Assembly: GCA_039621445.1 (NCBI GenBank)
Contig: CP154954.1
Location: 45,797,847 to 45,861,846 of the forward strand
Direction: 5' to 3'
Origin: Euglena gracilis
Taxonomy: Eukaryota; Euglenida; Euglenophyceae; Euglenales
Length of the DNA: 64,000 nucleotides
A program made the position numbers and the translations under genes. Position 1 is the stretch's first letter. The number at the start of each line of letters is the position of its first letter. Below, in pieces: positions 9,279 to 18,750 of this stretch. The notes beneath the pieces are model-generated. The model saw nothing but the letters and a program-made list of their open reading frames with translations, did not search any database and had not been told where the DNA came from.

Positions 9279-10569
9279 TTACAATCGCGATCACCCTTGG
9301 TACGGATTTGATGCGGAATGGGGAAACCCCCAACCTGTCCAAACTCCCTTGGGATCAACCCTTGTGGTAGTGGAAGACAGCCCGCATGTTTGTGGATCCA
9401 TTCATTGTGTTTCTACCCTTCAACCCGAAAATCGGGTGCATGAATACGCGAAACGCGTATGGAATGCTTTCAATTTTGGTCAATATCGCATTTTGGAACG
9501 ATGGTTTTCCAAAATCGCGACATTGGCAAATTCTTTTGATTTGGCATTGGAAATCGATGCCTTTTCATCCAATGCACATGCCCGTTTGCCACGTCATTGG
9601 TCACAACACTCCAACGCATTTGATAAATTTTGGGGTGATACGGTGTTATGGATGCACCCTCCCCCAAAACTTATCGAATGTGCGGTTGAGAAAATTCTGC
9701 GGGATGAAGCCCGTGGAGTTATTCTCATACCCATCATTCCGGAAGCGGAATGGTTCACACAACTATCGTATGTATGTTTTCATTGGTGGGATTTACCCAC
9801 TAATGTACCGATTTTTGAGGATTTTTGTGGTAAAATATTACCACCCTTGCAAGAAATCATTTTTCGCGTATGTTTCTTCGATGCATTCGGAATGTCCGAA
9901 TTCGCGGTGCCGAGGAAGCTCGGTAGCCCCAGGGATACCCTGGCGGTTTCCGCAGTCATCGAGAGTGCAGGTCAGCATCCTAAATCAGCCGAATTCTGTT
10001 CGCGGATTACCCGCGAATTCCACGGTGTGCTGGAAAATCCAGTATACGCGTGCGACATCGACCCCGCGATACGCGGTCCGTTCGGTGTTTGTAAGATCGA
10101 GCTTAAGGATGGAGCAAAGCCAATGCACAGGAAATTTTTTCGTTGTTCGGGAGAACGCGAACAAGCTCTCAATGAAATGATTGAGAAGCTTATTCAGCGC
10201 AAGTGGATTGTACCCTCGAAAAGCGAGTGGACATCCCAGGCATTTGTTGTTCCTAAACCCCCAGACCCCTCAGGTCAGAAGAAATGGAGGCTGGTGCTGG
10301 ATTACCGGTACCTGAACTCCCAAACAAGGGATGATCCCTTCCCGCTCCCCCTGATCGAGGATTTGATCACCAAACAATCGGAAAACCGGTTGTGGTCAAT
10401 TTTCGATCTGGAGGACGGTTTTCACCAAATGCACTTACACCCTGACTCCCAACCATACACGGCATTCGTGACATCCAAGGGTGTGTACCAATGGACGGTA
10501 CTCCCCATGGGTGTTAAGAATGGCCCAGCCATGTTTCAGCGCATGATTCAATGGGTTCTACGCGATTAA
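9241..10569 (+). CDS. pol: Reverse transcriptase, N-terminal part, with an extra upstream module (nested element)
   Basis: The frame opens after a TAG near 9238 and overlaps the protease ORF. No ATG is obvious, so it should be made by continuation of the gag-pol frame. About 9540-9850 is a module unusual for gypsy RT: DAFSSNAHAR, then W, PPPKLIECAVEKIL, GVILIPIIPEAEWFTQL. It resembles by eye the segment next to RNase H in DIRS-type elements. The RT fingers and palm follow from about 10080: KWRLVLDYRYLN, FDLEDGFHQMHLHPDS (first catalytic Asp) and LPMGVKNGPAMFQRMIQ. A TAA at 10567-10569 ends the frame four codons before the YIDD motif. The same frame resumes directly after it, so this is a single nonsense lesion. 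Confidence 0.88.
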   Translation, partial: PRCSETAKSAIPNYNRDHPWYGFDAEWGNPQPVQTPLGSTLVVVEDSPHVCGSIHCVSTLQPENRVHEYAKRVWNAFNFGQYRILERWFSKIATLANSFDLALEIDAFSSNAHARLPRHWSQHSNAFDKFWGDTVLWMHPPPKLIECAVEKILRDEARGVILIPIIPEAEWFTQLSYVCFHWWDLPTNVPIFEDFCGKILPPLQEIIFRVCFFDAFGMSEFAVPRKLGSPRDTLAVSAVIESAGQHPKSAEFCSRITREFHGVLENPVYACDIDPAIRGPFGVCKIELKDGAKPMHRKFFRCSGEREQALNEMIEKLIQRKWIVPSKSEWTSQAFVVPKPPDPSGQKKWRLVLDYRYLNSQTRDDPFPLPLIEDLITKQSENRLWSIFDLEDGFHQMHLHPDSQPYTAFVTSKGVYQWTVLPMGVKNGPAMFQRMIQWVLRD

Positions 10570-13143
10570 CCGTTTGCCATTGTGTACATTGATGATGTGC
10601 TGGTGGGAACACCACCACCATCCGCACAATCGAGCGAGGATATCCTCGTCACACACTTCCACCATGTTTGTGCGGTATTAACCGCTTTTCAAAAACATGT
10701 GCTTTTCGCGAAAGGCGCGAAAATGCATTTGTTTCGGATACTTATAAAATTTTGCGGTCACATCCTCAGCAATGGACAGCGGAAAGCCGCTCCGAGTAAA
10801 CTCGAAGCCATTAAGAAATGGACCCCTGAGGTAATCAAAACGATTACTCACCTCAAAGGATTCTTGGGATTAGCCCAATACTACGCGATTTATATGAAGG
10901 ACTTCGCGAAAATCGCGGTGCCCCTCACCAAGCAGCTCAAAAACCGGGCTGTTGACAACACCAAAGTCATTTGGGATGACCAAATGCGCGAGGCCCTTGA
11001 GAAAATCAAGGTTTTGCTTTTGGAGAATGTTGTCCTCGAAATCGCGGACCCGTACAAACCATACGTGTTGGAAGTCGACAGCAGCGATTACGCTGTTGGC
11101 GGAGTTCTTAGCCAGCATAATGCGGCGAATGAGCTCCGACCTGTGGCTTTCTTCAGCAGAAAGTTACAGGGCGACGATGGAAAAGGTCAAGTCAAATGGA
11201 GTATACGCGAGAAGGAAACCTACGCAATCGTGCTTATACTCCAGAAATTCCGAAGCTGGGTAGCCAGCAGCCTCGTCCAGATCCTCGTCAAGACCGACCA
11301 TGAGAGTCTCCAACACTGGTACACCGAGGATTTGAACAAGGCCATGTCATCGGTCGGAAGGCGATGCAGATGGCATGAGTTCTTGAGTCAATTCAACCTT
11401 GTGGTTATCTATACCCCTGGTCACACACAAAAAGTAGCGGATCCGCTCAGTCGGGCCCCTTGGTATTACCCTGGGAACCCGGATGAGGGAGACGCGACTT
11501 TTCATGGAAGTCAGGAAGCTGACGACTACGCACGTCGAAACGACGCTGCGGATAATCTTTTGGATTCTTTTCCCGTTTCACAACTATTCCTGGTCGCACC
11601 AGTGCGAGGAAGGCGCCGACGTGGAAGCACGTCCGGGCCCCGGCGTATTACGCGCACGGAGTCCCCTTCTCCACTGTTCTTTCGCGAATGGGATTATAGT
11701 CGTGATCCGGTGTATGACACCATTGTCACCAGACTTCGTAATGGCGAAGTGCTGGACAATTACACTCTTTCACCTTTACGGTTGGTTTTTCGCAATGAAT
11801 CGGGTTACAAATATTGTATCCCCCAGGACCTGGTTGATGATGTGATTTTGTGTTATCACAACCATGGTCACCCTGGGGCCCCCAAACTTCTTTCGTTGGT
11901 GGGCCGCAGGTACTGTACAACCCTGAGCGAGAAAGAGCTTTACTCACGCTGTTTGCGAATAGCGCAACGGTGTCAAATTTGTCAAGCGGTAAAACCCCGC
12001 AGAGGTACCCCCCCTGGTACGATGGATTTTTTTCCCGTACCCCCTGACATTTTTACATCCCTCTGCATGGATTTTCTGGAATTGGAACCGTGCAAAGGAA
12101 CAGACGACAAAATTTACGATTACGTTTTTGTTGTCGTCTGCAGGCTGAGTGGGTACATTGTAGCCATTCCATGCCAGAAGTCAGGGTTGACTGCCCAAAG
12201 TTTGGCAACTATATTTTTGGAGAAATGTATTTGCTTGATGGGTTTACCGAATGAAATCGTGAGTGATCAAGACCATTTGATTTCTTCAAGGTTTTTCACC
12301 ACTTTGTGCGGTTTACTCGGAATCGAGCAACATTTTTCCATTATATACCGACCCAAAGGCAATGGTAGAGCCGAGGCAGCCGTGAAATCCGTCGTGAATA
12401 TGCTTCGCCTTTCACTGGCTGACTCGCGCAGCAACTGGATATCAGTTCTACCATGGTCTTTGTTTTATATCAATACCCTACCAGGGTTGGTTTTACCTCA
12501 CTCCCCCTATAAATTAGTTTTCGGACGGGACCCTCCGGCCATAGGGGATGTCCCTTCGGAGAGACCCGCCCGAACGAGTGTCAGTTGCGAGACCTGGTTT
12601 GCGGAAGTAGAAAATCTACGTTCTGCAGTCCAGAAGCGCGTCACTGATATTCATGCAGCAAAACGGAAATCGTTTTTGCAGAATTTCAAGTCACCTGTTT
12701 ACAGCCCCGGTGACCGCGTGTGGGTACGGAATAGCCGTACTCGCATGCAGTCTTCCAAGCTGGACCCCCTCTGGCTCGGCCCCTGTGAAATCCTAGAAAG
12801 ACTAGGTACCAGCGGGCGTTACAAGGTTGCATTACCGAATGGTGTTGAGGACGTTCATATGGACGACTTCAAACCATACCTGTCGCCACCGGATGGGAAA
12901 CCCATCCCGTGTTTGCACTTCAAACCCCGTTCCAGATTACCTGAGACGGACGACTTTGTAGTCGATAAAATTATCGATCACAAAATCGACAAAGGTATGC
13001 ACCTTTGGAAGGTCCGCTGGAAAGGGTATGGGCCCGAGGAGGACACTTGGGAGCCAGCAACCAGTTTTGTTGGGTATGTCCAGCAAGATTGGAAGCTGTG
13101 GAACAAGAAACATAACATTGATGTTTCCATGACAAGTTTTTGA
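10570..13143 (+). CDS. pol: RT active site, RNase H, integrase and chromodomain (nested element)
   Basis: This is in the same frame as the preceding ORF, beyond the TAA. Order: YIDDVLVG at 10585 (RT catalytic pair); the RT thumb; RNase H (VLEVDSSDYAVGGVLSQ near 11070, KETYA, KTDHESL, ADPLSR); integrase zinc domain with HGHPG and CQIC (about 11860-11990); DDE core with MDFLELE (near 12070), VSDQDHL (near 12260) and GRAEAAVK (near 12370); a GPY/F-like stretch with RVWVRN and [11 protein letters not shown]; and a C-terminal chromodomain at about 12950-13110 ([15 protein letters not shown]). Chromodomains of this class bind histone marks and direct insertion into heterochromatin. The outer element retains only the part from about 12460 onward. 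Confidence 0.95.
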   Translation, partial: PFAIVYIDDVLVGTPPPSAQSSEDILVTHFHHVCAVLTAFQKHVLFAKGAKMHLFRILIKFCGHILSNGQRKAAPSKLEAIKKWTPEVIKTITHLKGFLGLAQYYAIYMKDFAKIAVPLTKQLKNRAVDNTKVIWDDQMREALEKIKVLLLENVVLEIADPYKPYVLEVDSSDYAVGGVLSQHNAANELRPVAFFSRKLQGDDGKGQVKWSIREKETYAIVLILQKFRSWVASSLVQILVKTDHESLQHWYTEDLNKAMSSVGRRCRWHEFLSQFNLVVIYTPGHTQKVADPLSRAPWYYPGNPDEGDATFHGSQEADDYARRNDAADNLLDSFPVSQLFLVAPVRGRRRRGSTSGPRRITRTESPSPLFFREWDYSRDPVYDTIVTRLRNGEVLDNYTLSPLRLVFRNESGYKYCIPQDLVDDVILCYHNHGHPGAPKLLSLVGRRYCTTLSEKELYSRCLRIAQRCQICQAVKPRRGTPPGTMDFFPVPPDIFTSLCMDFLELEPCKGTDDKIYDYVFVVVCRLSGYIVAIPCQKSGLTAQSLATIFLEKCICLMGLPNEIVSDQDHLISSRFFTTLCGLLGIEQHFSIIYRPKGNGRAEAAVKSVVNMLRLSLADSRSNWISVLPWSLFYINTLPGLVLPHSPYKLVFGRDPPAIGDVPSERPARTSVSCETWFAEVENLRSAVQKRVTDIHAAKRKSFLQNFKSPVYSPGDRVWVRNSRTRMQSSKLDPLWLGPCEILERLGTSGRYKVALPNGVEDVHMDDFKPYLSPPDGKPIPCLHFKPRSRLPETDDFVVDKIIDHKIDKGMHLWKVRWKGYGPEEDTWEPATSFVGYVQQDWKLWNKKHNIDVSMTSF

Positions 13144-13305
13144 GAACGCATGGGAAACCCATGTTGTTTTCTCTTCTTTTTATCATTGATTCTTATCATT
13201 CTTTCTTTCCGCAGACTTTTTACCAAATAATACTCAAGCGGTTACCCTCACACACCTTACAACCAACAACCCAAACATCCCACCGTACCGACCCCGGGCT
13301 GTATC
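13144..13305 (+). promoter_or_regulatory. pol-ORF3 spacer with candidate 3' splice site
   Basis: The pyrimidine tract TTCTTATCATTCTTTCTTTC leads into CCGCAG, ending at 13214, 91 bases before the ORF3 ATG. The outer element has an equally strong tract ending in CTCGCAG about 100 bases before its ORF3, although the intervening bases differ. This fits a spliced subgenomic mRNA for ORF3. A possible donor, GGAG|GTAAGA, lies near 8093 and CCAG|GTAATA occurs in the leader repeats. Which donor is used is unknown. A CATGGG-AAA-CCCATG hairpin follows the pol stop. Confidence 0.6.
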
Positions 13306-16300
13306 ATGCTGCCCGGCGGAAGGGAGCCAGGCGGAGGACCGCCTTACCACCCCACCACTCACCCTCAACCTGACCAGTATGCGTACCGATACGGTACGCA
13401 GCCACCTGCACGGACTGCGGCTCAGGGAAACCCTGAAGCCAGCAGCAGTAGCAGGATGACCCAGATGCCCGCGGAAGCGCGGCCATCTCAGCCATCAGGC
13501 TCTCGTCGCCTCCCACCGTATGCGGGTGTGATGATCCACCGCACGGCGGAGACGATGAACCGGGTTATGCGTATGAGCGCAAACCCGGCACCAGACCAAC
13601 TCACACAGGCATTGTGGGATGACCACTGCCGTAAAGTTTTGACCATCGCGAATACCCCTCCAGCCCTGTGGTGTATGTGCGCCCAGGCGACGATGACCGG
13701 TCTGGTGTATTACACCGACCCGGACGCGTCGGGTTTCGCGGCAGACATTACCATGCGTGACCTGGGCGTGGAAGTCCCGCCACAGGTCGCCAGGCAGGTA
13801 CCACCTGTTGGCACTTACACTGCACATTTTCGTGCTCACTCCCCCGGATTACCCGAGGAAGAGACGGTGGAAGCACCTGTCCGGAGTGAACACCCACGTG
13901 TAAAAGAAAGCATTTTTCGATCCCCTGAGCGCGTGCCCCGGCGGGATTATCCTGCGCAGGAGCCTGTGTCTCAGTATACCGTCTCTGGGGATTACCCCCA
14001 GCAGGCGCCAATGCCACGGGATCAGTACGTATATCCACCTCAACCCCACCCAACCATACCTGACCCTATCCCACGACGTCCTGCGGAGGGAAATCCTCCC
14101 CCGACGTCTGACTCTGCCCGAAGCGCTCGTCCGCGGGAAGCCGCGACAGCGCCTCGTGCGGCACCAGTTCCCCCGGCACGGGATGAACCCGTTAACCCGT
14201 GGACTGGTCGGCCGTTCGAGACTGAGGAGGACCGTCAACAGTATGAATATGCTGTGACGATCCAACGACAAATCGCACGTCGCCCCCCTGTTTCCGCTGG
14301 CCAGGGATACCCTGCCCGGGCGGAAATGACACGGGAAGAGCGCCAGCAGTATGATGCTGCTGTGTCGGCTCTCACAGGAGTCCCAGCTCCATCACGGTCA
14401 AGTCAACCAGCGCAACAGCGGGACGTGGCTGTGGCGGAAGCGCCACCAGCACGACCCACAAGCTCTGCCGCCGGCAAACGTGACCGCGGCCCGGAAAATC
14501 TGACGCCGCAGCCACAACGCCGCTCGCCGAGGTCGGAAAATCCGCCCGCGGCGATGCGCGTCGACGCTGAGGAGGAAGCTCCGCCAGCGCCCGACGTGAC
14601 GGCAGAACGGGCACGTCGGGAAACCCGACCATCCCCAGTCGCACCGGTTTACTCGAATCGTGGTGATGCTGAGCAGGAATTTGCTCGAACACCAAGCACG
14701 GAATCCGTGACTTATCCTGTGTATACAGAAGAAGACCCAGAATACTGGGAATATTGGGACCCATATCGGGCGACGATAGAATGGCTGTCCAACACGAAGG
14801 GCAAGGGTAAAGGAAAAGGCAAGGGTAAGGGTAAAGGTAAAGGCCAGGAGAAAGGTGGGAAAGCCCCATCTGGGAAAGGCGGAAAACCCGCTGGACCACC
14901 TCCAGGCAAAGGCGGAAAATCTGCCGGACCCCCAGCAGGAAAAGGCGGAAAAGCCGCCGAACCTTCGAAAACGAAGGATTACGACGCTGACCAGCTGTTC
15001 GATTACTTGGATGAAATCTGGCCGAAAATCGACCAGGATCTCGAAAAGTACACGCGTGCTGGCAACGTGATCCACCGACCACCGGAAGCGGTGCTCGCAG
15101 TGGTGCAGGATCGTATGCACGATCACTGCAAACGATTCATCTACAGTACCGAACTTCATCCGTTTGAGGGATACCCTCATTCGGATGAAATGGTCCTGGA
15201 CCAGATGTCTGGTTTCTGGGAACTCTGGTTCTGGTTGGGATATCCCTGCCAGAACTTTGGCATTTTCACCGACCGAAACGGTCTGACATACATCGATTGT
15301 TTGAACACATGTGAAGACGATGAAACATTCGTAGCACAGTTGAAGGAAATCTTCAACCACATGTATTCCGTCAGCGCACTGGGAATCCAGTGGAAATATT
15401 ACCCCCTGCCGGAGAAACTCCAGGCGCAGGCTGCGGTAATGTTCACAAACAACCTCCAAGTATTCTTGGACAGCATGTATGGCATGCTGTTCAAGGTACT
15501 GGACGTGGACCTCGCCTACCCTCAACGATACAAACTGGAATGCCGGTTTTGCAAGGAAGTCCACATTGTTGACTTCTGGGGTTTTGGGGAGCGCGGAAAA
15601 CCGCCTCCGACTGCCGAGAATGCCGGCAGCCCACCGACCAGGAGATTCCTCCTGCACCAGTGCCGGAAACCCCAGATCGGAACGCAAGACCGGAAGGTGC
15701 TGAAACAGCACCGGCAGAAAATATTTCTGCTCCAACAATACTGGCACAGGGCGTGGATTACCTACGTCCTGGAAGTATATATATATTTCCTGGAACAGAT
15801 GACCACCGATGTGGATATCCACAGGAAGTGGATACCTCGGGGATACACCGAGGTAGATGCCAGACCGTATGATCCAGACCGACGCAGGATAAACCTGCGG
15901 CCGGACTGGACGGGGGCAGAAATCGGCCTCCGGGAACACCTGCAGAGCCAGTTCGGGGAAATCCTGGACTGGCAGGAGTTCGAAGTGTTCTTCGCTCCCC
16001 GCGAGCTAACCCAACCTCGCTACGCAGTACCACTGCCAGCTTTCCTGGAAGAAACGGGAGAGTACGGTATGGGTGAGACTCGTCGATCGCAGTGGGAAGA
16101 CCTCTGCCTGATCAACGAGGATGAGCCTCAACCTCCACCCGGAAGCTGGGTGCGAGCGTCGTGGCCACCTCCATACCCCAACTCTGACAGGAGTGAAAGT
16201 ATTAGCTTTTTCCGCCTGTCAAATGCCCAAGGGTGCTACAGAAGCAGGGAAGACCCGCGTTCTGCAGCCCAACTACACACAGAGGAGTCCCCTCTGGAAG

Positions 16301-18750
16301 CGGAGGAGACAGGAGAAGCGGTCCCAAGGGCCGAGGATGAACCTCTGCCTGCGGAACCCCCGGCACGGGAAACCCGTAGCCCGTCGGTCGTGATGCTGGA
16401 CACTGTGGCGGAAACCGCCCAGCGCCCAGGATCACCGAGAGGTGAACTGACGCCTGTCCCACTGTCACCATCCTCGCTGGGTACGCCTGGCGGACCGACC
16501 CCTCCGCGGGAAAACCCGCCGGAGACGGTAACCCCTACGCCTGAGGTATTACGCCTCAAGCTTCCTGTCCCCGGGGAAATCCCGACGACAGAGGAGCCAG
16601 TGGAGGAACCCACTTCAGGGGAAGGACCTGAACGGCGCCCCTCACTGGGCGGACGTGTACTCGGCGGTTTGCGATCACTGATCGCAGTTGTCACACCACG
16701 TGGCACTGCGGCTAGTTCTTCCACTGCTGTGGCGGAAACGGCCCAGCCAGCGGACGAAACAACTGAAGCTGCAGCCATGGAGGAGGATGAACTTCCCCCA
16801 ATAGCCGCGCCACCGTCGGTGTCGGAAACGACACGGACGGAGGGCGAACCAACGGCAATGTCAGTGGTGACAACGCTACCCGTGCCAGTGCAGGATGAAC
16901 CTGCATCAGCACCGGTAGCGACATCAGAGGCACGGGATGAGCCCGTAGCTCCACACACATCGGCCACTGCACCGAAGCGTGCGGACACACGGACACCGGC
17001 ACCTGAAAAACAGGCTGCACGGACATCCATGCCCCCACCACAAACTCAGCCAACGCGGAGTGCAGCGGCGACGCCCACACCCACACCGTCCCCCAAGGCT
17101 GCTCCTGGGAAACCCACGAGCGCAGCGAAAGAACGCGTAGGGCGACCCTCAGCTCGGGAAACCCCTGCTGAAGGTCAACGACGCTCGGTGTCGGGGAAAA
17201 GACCCCCGGCCCAGCCGTCACCACGCACCTGGTCAAGCAAGCGTGACGCCGAACGGCGACCCTCGGATGCTCCGGAAAGCGGAAGTCCGAAGGCCCCGGC
17301 CAAATCAAAACCCGGTGCCGCGCCTTGCAAACCCTCACCTAAGACAGGTGATCAGCCCCCACCGAAAGGCGGTGGTGGTACTGGAGGCCAGGGTGCATCT
17401 TCTTCTCGAGGATCATCCTCGGGAGGAGGATTCACACAGGTCACATCATCCGGCTATGGAAAAACCTCACAGCCAAAACCACCTACGAAGGGGCAGGGAA
17501 AATCCCGCGCCTCTACAATTACGACACCTTCGGAAGGCGAAGTTGTCATCGACTGGAATGCGATGACTCAGGATGATCCTGAGACTCATGACCTGAAAAA
17601 CAGGTACATGATGATCGAACACAAGCTGCGAACAGACCAATGTCTTAATCGGTGGATTGAACCACTGTTCTGTCAAGGACGGAAATGGTCCTTTGACCAG
17701 AATGTCACCTGGAATTATTACAATTCCAGATCACCACGTGTTTTGGCCCAATACTTTGGCGAGGAATTCCTCGTCGACAGAACATCGGAAAACCGATTTG
17801 TGTGGCTTTGCACTGTTTGCCACAGGATGTACAACAGTGCCCCTGACTTGGGATTACCCCTCGTCCATGTGTGCAACCCTGTGGAGCGGAAATCGTTCCA
17901 CAAGGATATGTACATCCCCAACTGTGCCGCCTTGGTATGCGCCAAGTGCGTGGACAGTTGGACCCACAAGCACAATTTTAGCTACACGGACCGAGATGGT
18001 ACGAATGTACCAGTACTCTGCGTCAACTGCCTGCGAGGTACCTTCTGGCACACTGCGGAAGGCGCAGTTCGCACAATCGTGCCGAGTGCCGAGAAGCCAC
18101 TGGAGGAATACTCCACCTTGAACAAAAAGTTCAAGGACTTCTTCAAGTATGCCAACCTCAAGCTGGACGACTACCGCCACACGGGAATGGCCCGTGGGTG
18201 GCAGATCGACAGTGGGGCGATACGCCTCGCTGCTGAGGAGGCAGGGGTAAGATTACCTTACCTCTGGGAGACAGCAGACAGGGAAAAGATACTTTTCCGC
18301 CTGTTCACAACCCAGGACCGAAACGGTCGCTGGTGCCTACCACAATGGCCGCCCGAAAAACACGGGATGACCTGGAAGGACTGGCTAGGGGCCGTATTGC
18401 GACCCCATACCGTCCGGGCGGAATGCGCCTATCACGTTCCCATTGACTTCCACCCGGGGAATGCCCCGCAGGTGTCAGCCAACCACCCTCGGAGAAACTA
18501 CTTCATCTGGCCAGCGACTTTGCCCAGGAAATTCTGGGAGAAGCTGCAGTGGTTTCTCGCGGAAAGAGCGAGTGCCACCAAGCAGACAGTACCCGAAGGA
18601 TGGGTTCGGGACTGGATCGCACCTGATTTCGACTATGACTCGCCAGAAACCTGGCTTGTCGACAGGCCACAGCCACCACAATTCCAGATGGTCCTTGTGG
18701 AAGATCCCTTGGACTCCCGCCATGACTATTGGCGGCTGGAGCGGATGTAA
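13306..18750 (+). CDS. ORF3, 1,814-residue protein of unknown function (nested element)
   Basis: It starts at the ATG at 13306 (MLPGG...); the outer copy also begins MLPG. I do not recognise the family. Regions conserved with the outer copy: about 65-160 (LPPYAGVMIHRTAETM...WCMC); about 565-840, with GFWELWFWLGYPCQN, GIQWKYYPL and a C746-x2-C749...H784-x-C786 cluster followed by VDFWGFG-type sequence; and about 1,420-1,811, with C1502-x2-C1505, H1521-x-C1523, C1545-x2-C1548 and C1572-x2-C1575. The last eight positions could bind two zinc ions in a cross-brace. Low-complexity linkers lie between: Pro/Arg-rich 160-480, a (GK)n tract at about 495-530, and Pro/Glu/Thr-rich 930-1,400 with repeated DEP. 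No signal peptide, membrane segment, fusion peptide or known enzyme motif is visible, so it is not an ordinary envelope. A nuclear or RNA/DNA-binding accessory role is possible but unproven. Confidence 0.9.
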   Translation: MLPGGREPGGGPPYHPTTHPQPDQYAYRYGTQPPARTAAQGNPEASSSSRMTQMPAEARPSQPSGSRRLPPYAGVMIHRTAETMNRVMRMSANPAPDQLTQALWDDHCRKVLTIANTPPALWCMCAQATMTGLVYYTDPDASGFAADITMRDLGVEVPPQVARQVPPVGTYTAHFRAHSPGLPEEETVEAPVRSEHPRVKESIFRSPERVPRRDYPAQEPVSQYTVSGDYPQQAPMPRDQYVYPPQPHPTIPDPIPRRPAEGNPPPTSDSARSARPREAATAPRAAPVPPARDEPVNPWTGRPFETEEDRQQYEYAVTIQRQIARRPPVSAGQGYPARAEMTREERQQYDAAVSALTGVPAPSRSSQPAQQRDVAVAEAPPARPTSSAAGKRDRGPENLTPQPQRRSPRSENPPAAMRVDAEEEAPPAPDVTAERARRETRPSPVAPVYSNRGDAEQEFARTPSTESVTYPVYTEEDPEYWEYWDPYRATIEWLSNTKGKGKGKGKGKGKGKGQEKGGKAPSGKGGKPAGPPPGKGGKSAGPPAGKGGKAAEPSKTKDYDADQLFDYLDEIWPKIDQDLEKYTRAGNVIHRPPEAVLAVVQDRMHDHCKRFIYSTELHPFEGYPHSDEMVLDQMSGFWELWFWLGYPCQNFGIFTDRNGLTYIDCLNTCEDDETFVAQLKEIFNHMYSVSALGIQWKYYPLPEKLQAQAAVMFTNNLQVFLDSMYGMLFKVLDVDLAYPQRYKLECRFCKEVHIVDFWGFGERGKPPPTAENAGSPPTRRFLLHQCRKPQIGTQDRKVLKQHRQKIFLLQQYWHRAWITYVLEVYIYFLEQMTTDVDIHRKWIPRGYTEVDARPYDPDRRRINLRPDWTGAEIGLREHLQSQFGEILDWQEFEVFFAPRELTQPRYAVPLPAFLEETGEYGMGETRRSQWEDLCLINEDEPQPPPGSWVRASWPPPYPNSDRSESISFFRLSNAQGCYRSREDPRSAAQLHTEESPLEAEETGEAVPRAEDEPLPAEPPARETRSPSVVMLDTVAETAQRPGSPRGELTPVPLSPSSLGTPGGPTPPRENPPETVTPTPEVLRLKLPVPGEIPTTEEPVEEPTSGEGPERRPSLGGRVLGGLRSLIAVVTPRGTAASSSTAVAETAQPADETTEAAAMEEDELPPIAAPPSVSETTRTEGEPTAMSVVTTLPVPVQDEPASAPVATSEARDEPVAPHTSATAPKRADTRTPAPEKQAARTSMPPPQTQPTRSAAATPTPTPSPKAAPGKPTSAAKERVGRPSARETPAEGQRRSVSGKRPPAQPSPRTWSSKRDAERRPSDAPESGSPKAPAKSKPGAAPCKPSPKTGDQPPPKGGGGTGGQGASSSRGSSSGGGFTQVTSSGYGKTSQPKPPTKGQGKSRASTITTPSEGEVVIDWNAMTQDDPETHDLKNRYMMIEHKLRTDQCLNRWIEPLFCQGRKWSFDQNVTWNYYNSRSPRVLAQYFGEEFLVDRTSENRFVWLCTVCHRMYNSAPDLGLPLVHVCNPVERKSFHKDMYIPNCAALVCAKCVDSWTHKHNFSYTDRDGTNVPVLCVNCLRGTFWHTAEGAVRTIVPSAEKPLEEYSTLNKKFKDFFKYANLKLDDYRHTGMARGWQIDSGAIRLAAEEAGVRLPYLWETADREKILFRLFTTQDRNGRWCLPQWPPEKHGMTWKDWLGAVLRPHTVRAECAYHVPIDFHPGNAPQVSANHPRRNYFIWPATLPRKFWEKLQWFLAERASATKQTVPEGWVRDWIAPDFDYDSPETWLVDRPQPPQFQMVLVEDPLDSRHDYWRLERM

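Noticed and set aside
13306-18750. ORF3 as a classical envelope glycoprotein
   Set aside because: There is no N-terminal signal peptide, no hydrophobic anchor near the C-terminus, no fusion peptide, and long charged or Pro-rich linkers dominate.
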